A stretch of 64,000 bases of DNA, taken from assembly GCF_024295805.1 (NCBI RefSeq), contig NZ_JANCLX010000003.1, forward strand, positions 124,001 to 188,000, in the 5' to 3' direction. The notes beneath the pieces were generated by a model. It was not told where the DNA came from. It saw only the letters and a program-made list of their open reading frames with translations, and made no database searches. The position numbers and the translations under genes are program-made. Every line of letters starts with the position of its first letter. Position 1 is the first letter of the stretch. This document shows, in pieces, positions 62,997-64,000 of the stretch. The stretch comes from Streptomyces cucumeris (GTDB lineage: Bacteria > Actinomycetota > Actinomycetes > Streptomycetales > Streptomycetaceae).

Positions 62997-64000
62997 GCAC
63001 ATCGGTCGACGGGACACCCGGTCGGCGCCCGCCCCTGCATGAGCGGGTGGCCCGGCAGGCGGTGCTCACCCCCGACGCCGAAGCGGTCGTCGGGGGCCGG
63101 GACCGGCTCACCTACGGGGAACTGGACGAGGCCGCCGAGGCGCTGGCCCGCCATCTGCGGGGGCTCGGGGCGGGTCCGGAGACCCTGGTCGGCATCTGTC
63201 TGGGACGGTCGCCGTGGATGGTGGTGGCCATGCTCGCGGTGCTCAAGGCGGACGCGGCCTACGTACCGCTGGATCCCGCGTTCCCGGCCGAGCGCATGGA
63301 GTTCATGCTGCGGGACAGCGGCACGGAACTGGTCGTCACCGACGAGGCGCGGCGCGGCCGGTTCGCGGACCGGCCCGGCGCGGTGGTGTCGCTGGACGGC
63401 GACTGGGCCGGGATCGCCGCCGCGGCGGATGCCCCGGCGCCGGAGGGGACGGCCGACCGGTCCGCGGGCGGGACGGCCGACCCGGGCTCCCGGCTGGCGT
63501 ATGTGCTGTACACCTCCGGCTCCACCGGCCGCCCGAAGGGTGTCGCGGTGGAACACCGCAGCGCGGCGGCGTTCATCGACTGGGTGCTGGACCGGTTCAG
63601 CGCCGAGGAGTTGCGGTACACCCTGGCCTCGACGTCGATGTGTTTCGACCTGTCCGTCTTCGAGCTGTTCGGCCCGCTGGCCAGTGGCGGCACGGTGGTT
63701 CTGGCGGAGACGCTGTTCCATCTGCCGGTGGTCGCGGCCGACCGGCCGGTCTCCCTGGTCAACAGCGTGCCCAGTCTGCTGCTGGACCTGCTGGCCTCGG
63801 AGCCGCTGCCCGCGTCGGTGGTCACCGTCAACCTGGCCGGGGAGGCCCTGCCGGCCGCCCTGGCCCAGGCGTTGTACGGGACCGGCACGGTCGAGCGGGT
63901 CTACAACCTCTACGGCCCGTCCGAGGACACCACCTACTCCACCTGGAGCCTGGTCGGCCGTGAGGGGGGCAAACCGCTGATCGGCCGCCCCGTCACCGGG
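62993..64000 (+). CDS. NRPS, adenylation domain predicted for alanine (runs off the window)
   Basis: The frame opens at TTG 62993, which overlaps the previous stop as TTGA, and is still open at the window end. About 336 residues are present: an A domain from its N-terminus through YTSGSTGRPKG (A3), CFDLSVFELFG (A4) and NLYGPSEDTTYSTW (A5). By eye the code reads D-L-F-N-N-A-L-T-Y-K, which I recall as an L-alanine code. No C domain precedes it in this protein, so it is either an initiation module or a trans-loading A domain. A carrier domain would lie beyond the window. Alanine plus malonate could give a pyrrolinone-type end group. Confidence 0.85.
   Translation, partial: MSTSVDGTPGRRPPLHERVARQAVLTPDAEAVVGGRDRLTYGELDEAAEALARHLRGLGAGPETLVGICLGRSPWMVVAMLAVLKADAAYVPLDPAFPAERMEFMLRDSGTELVVTDEARRGRFADRPGAVVSLDGDWAGIAAAADAPAPEGTADRSAGGTADPGSRLAYVLYTSGSTGRPKGVAVEHRSAAAFIDWVLDRFSAEELRYTLASTSMCFDLSVFELFGPLASGGTVVLAETLFHLPVVAADRPVSLVNSVPSLLLDLLASEPLPASVVTVNLAGEALPAALAQALYGTGTVERVYNLYGPSEDTTYSTWSLVGREGGKPLIGRPVTG

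Noticed and set aside
1..64000. Mobile elements, CRISPR arrays, tRNA or rRNA genes
   Set aside because: No transposase or integrase motifs, no regular spaced repeats and no tRNA-like cloverleaf sequence were noticed by eye.

Overview
The window is high-GC actinobacterial DNA, almost certainly Streptomyces. The support is the strong third-position GC bias, GTG and TTG starts, ATGA/GTGA translational couplings, a TTA codon in a regulator, an ECF41 sigma factor pair, and several NRPS/PKS megasynthase genes. No tRNA, rRNA, CRISPR array or insertion sequence was seen. Family names and residue roles come from memory of the families; no search or alignment was run.

Region 1 (1-10.1 kb, minus strand) is one tightly coupled operon. 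In transcription order it encodes a stand-alone adenylation enzyme, a carrier protein, TrpD, TrpA, a complete ectoine-synthase-like cupin, an acyl-CoA-dehydrogenase-like flavoprotein, a transglutaminase-like protein, a TrpB2-type tryptophan synthase beta chain, TrpF, TrpC and a UbiD-type decarboxylase cut by the window edge. A divergent LuxR-type regulator with a TTA (bldA) codon lies upstream. This looks like a specialised-metabolite cluster with its own indole/tryptophan supply and aminoacyl-carrier oxidation. No trpE is visible.

Region 2 (11-28.6 kb) is mostly ordinary chromosome. It holds a LysE exporter opposite a MocR regulator, a three-gene signalling set (response regulator, CHASE3 histidine kinase, receiver-PP2C phosphatase), a carotenoid oxygenase, an ABC transporter divergent from a two-component system, a cobalamin-riboswitch-controlled cobalt importer (cbiMNQO), and an ECF41 sigma factor divergent from its AhpD-like partner. 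The last pair has matching promoters on both strands. A 38-bp palindrome ends this block.

Region 3 (28.6 kb to the window end) is a large NRPS/PKS cluster that continues past the edge. The minus-strand arm encodes C-A-T, KS-AT-MT-T, and C-A(degenerate)-acyl ligase-KR-T proteins. The middle encodes a type II thioesterase, a NarL-type regulator, a free-standing N-methyltransferase embedded in an adenylation-domain fragment, a YqcI/YcgG-family N-hydroxylase candidate, a P450 and a SznF-like protein. The plus-strand arm encodes MbtH, KS-AT-T, C-T-R, a two-module Cy-containing NRPS and a partial NRPS whose A domain reads as alanine.

The most interesting combination is SznF-like plus YqcI/YcgG plus an A domain whose specificity code matches N-hydroxy-formyl-ornithine. 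It suggests an N-nitroso-hydroxylamine (diazeniumdiolate) amino acid from arginine, as in gramibactin and chalkophomycin type metallophores. The SznF-like protein keeps the cupin iron ligands but appears to have lost the diiron ligands of its oxygenase domain, so the N-hydroxylation would fall to the YqcI/YcgG protein. Three promoters in this cluster share a tandem GGTTGGA-type box with exactly 25-bp spacing and a -10 element at nearly constant distance. A Zur/Fur-like palindrome lies upstream of the cluster's NarL-type regulator.
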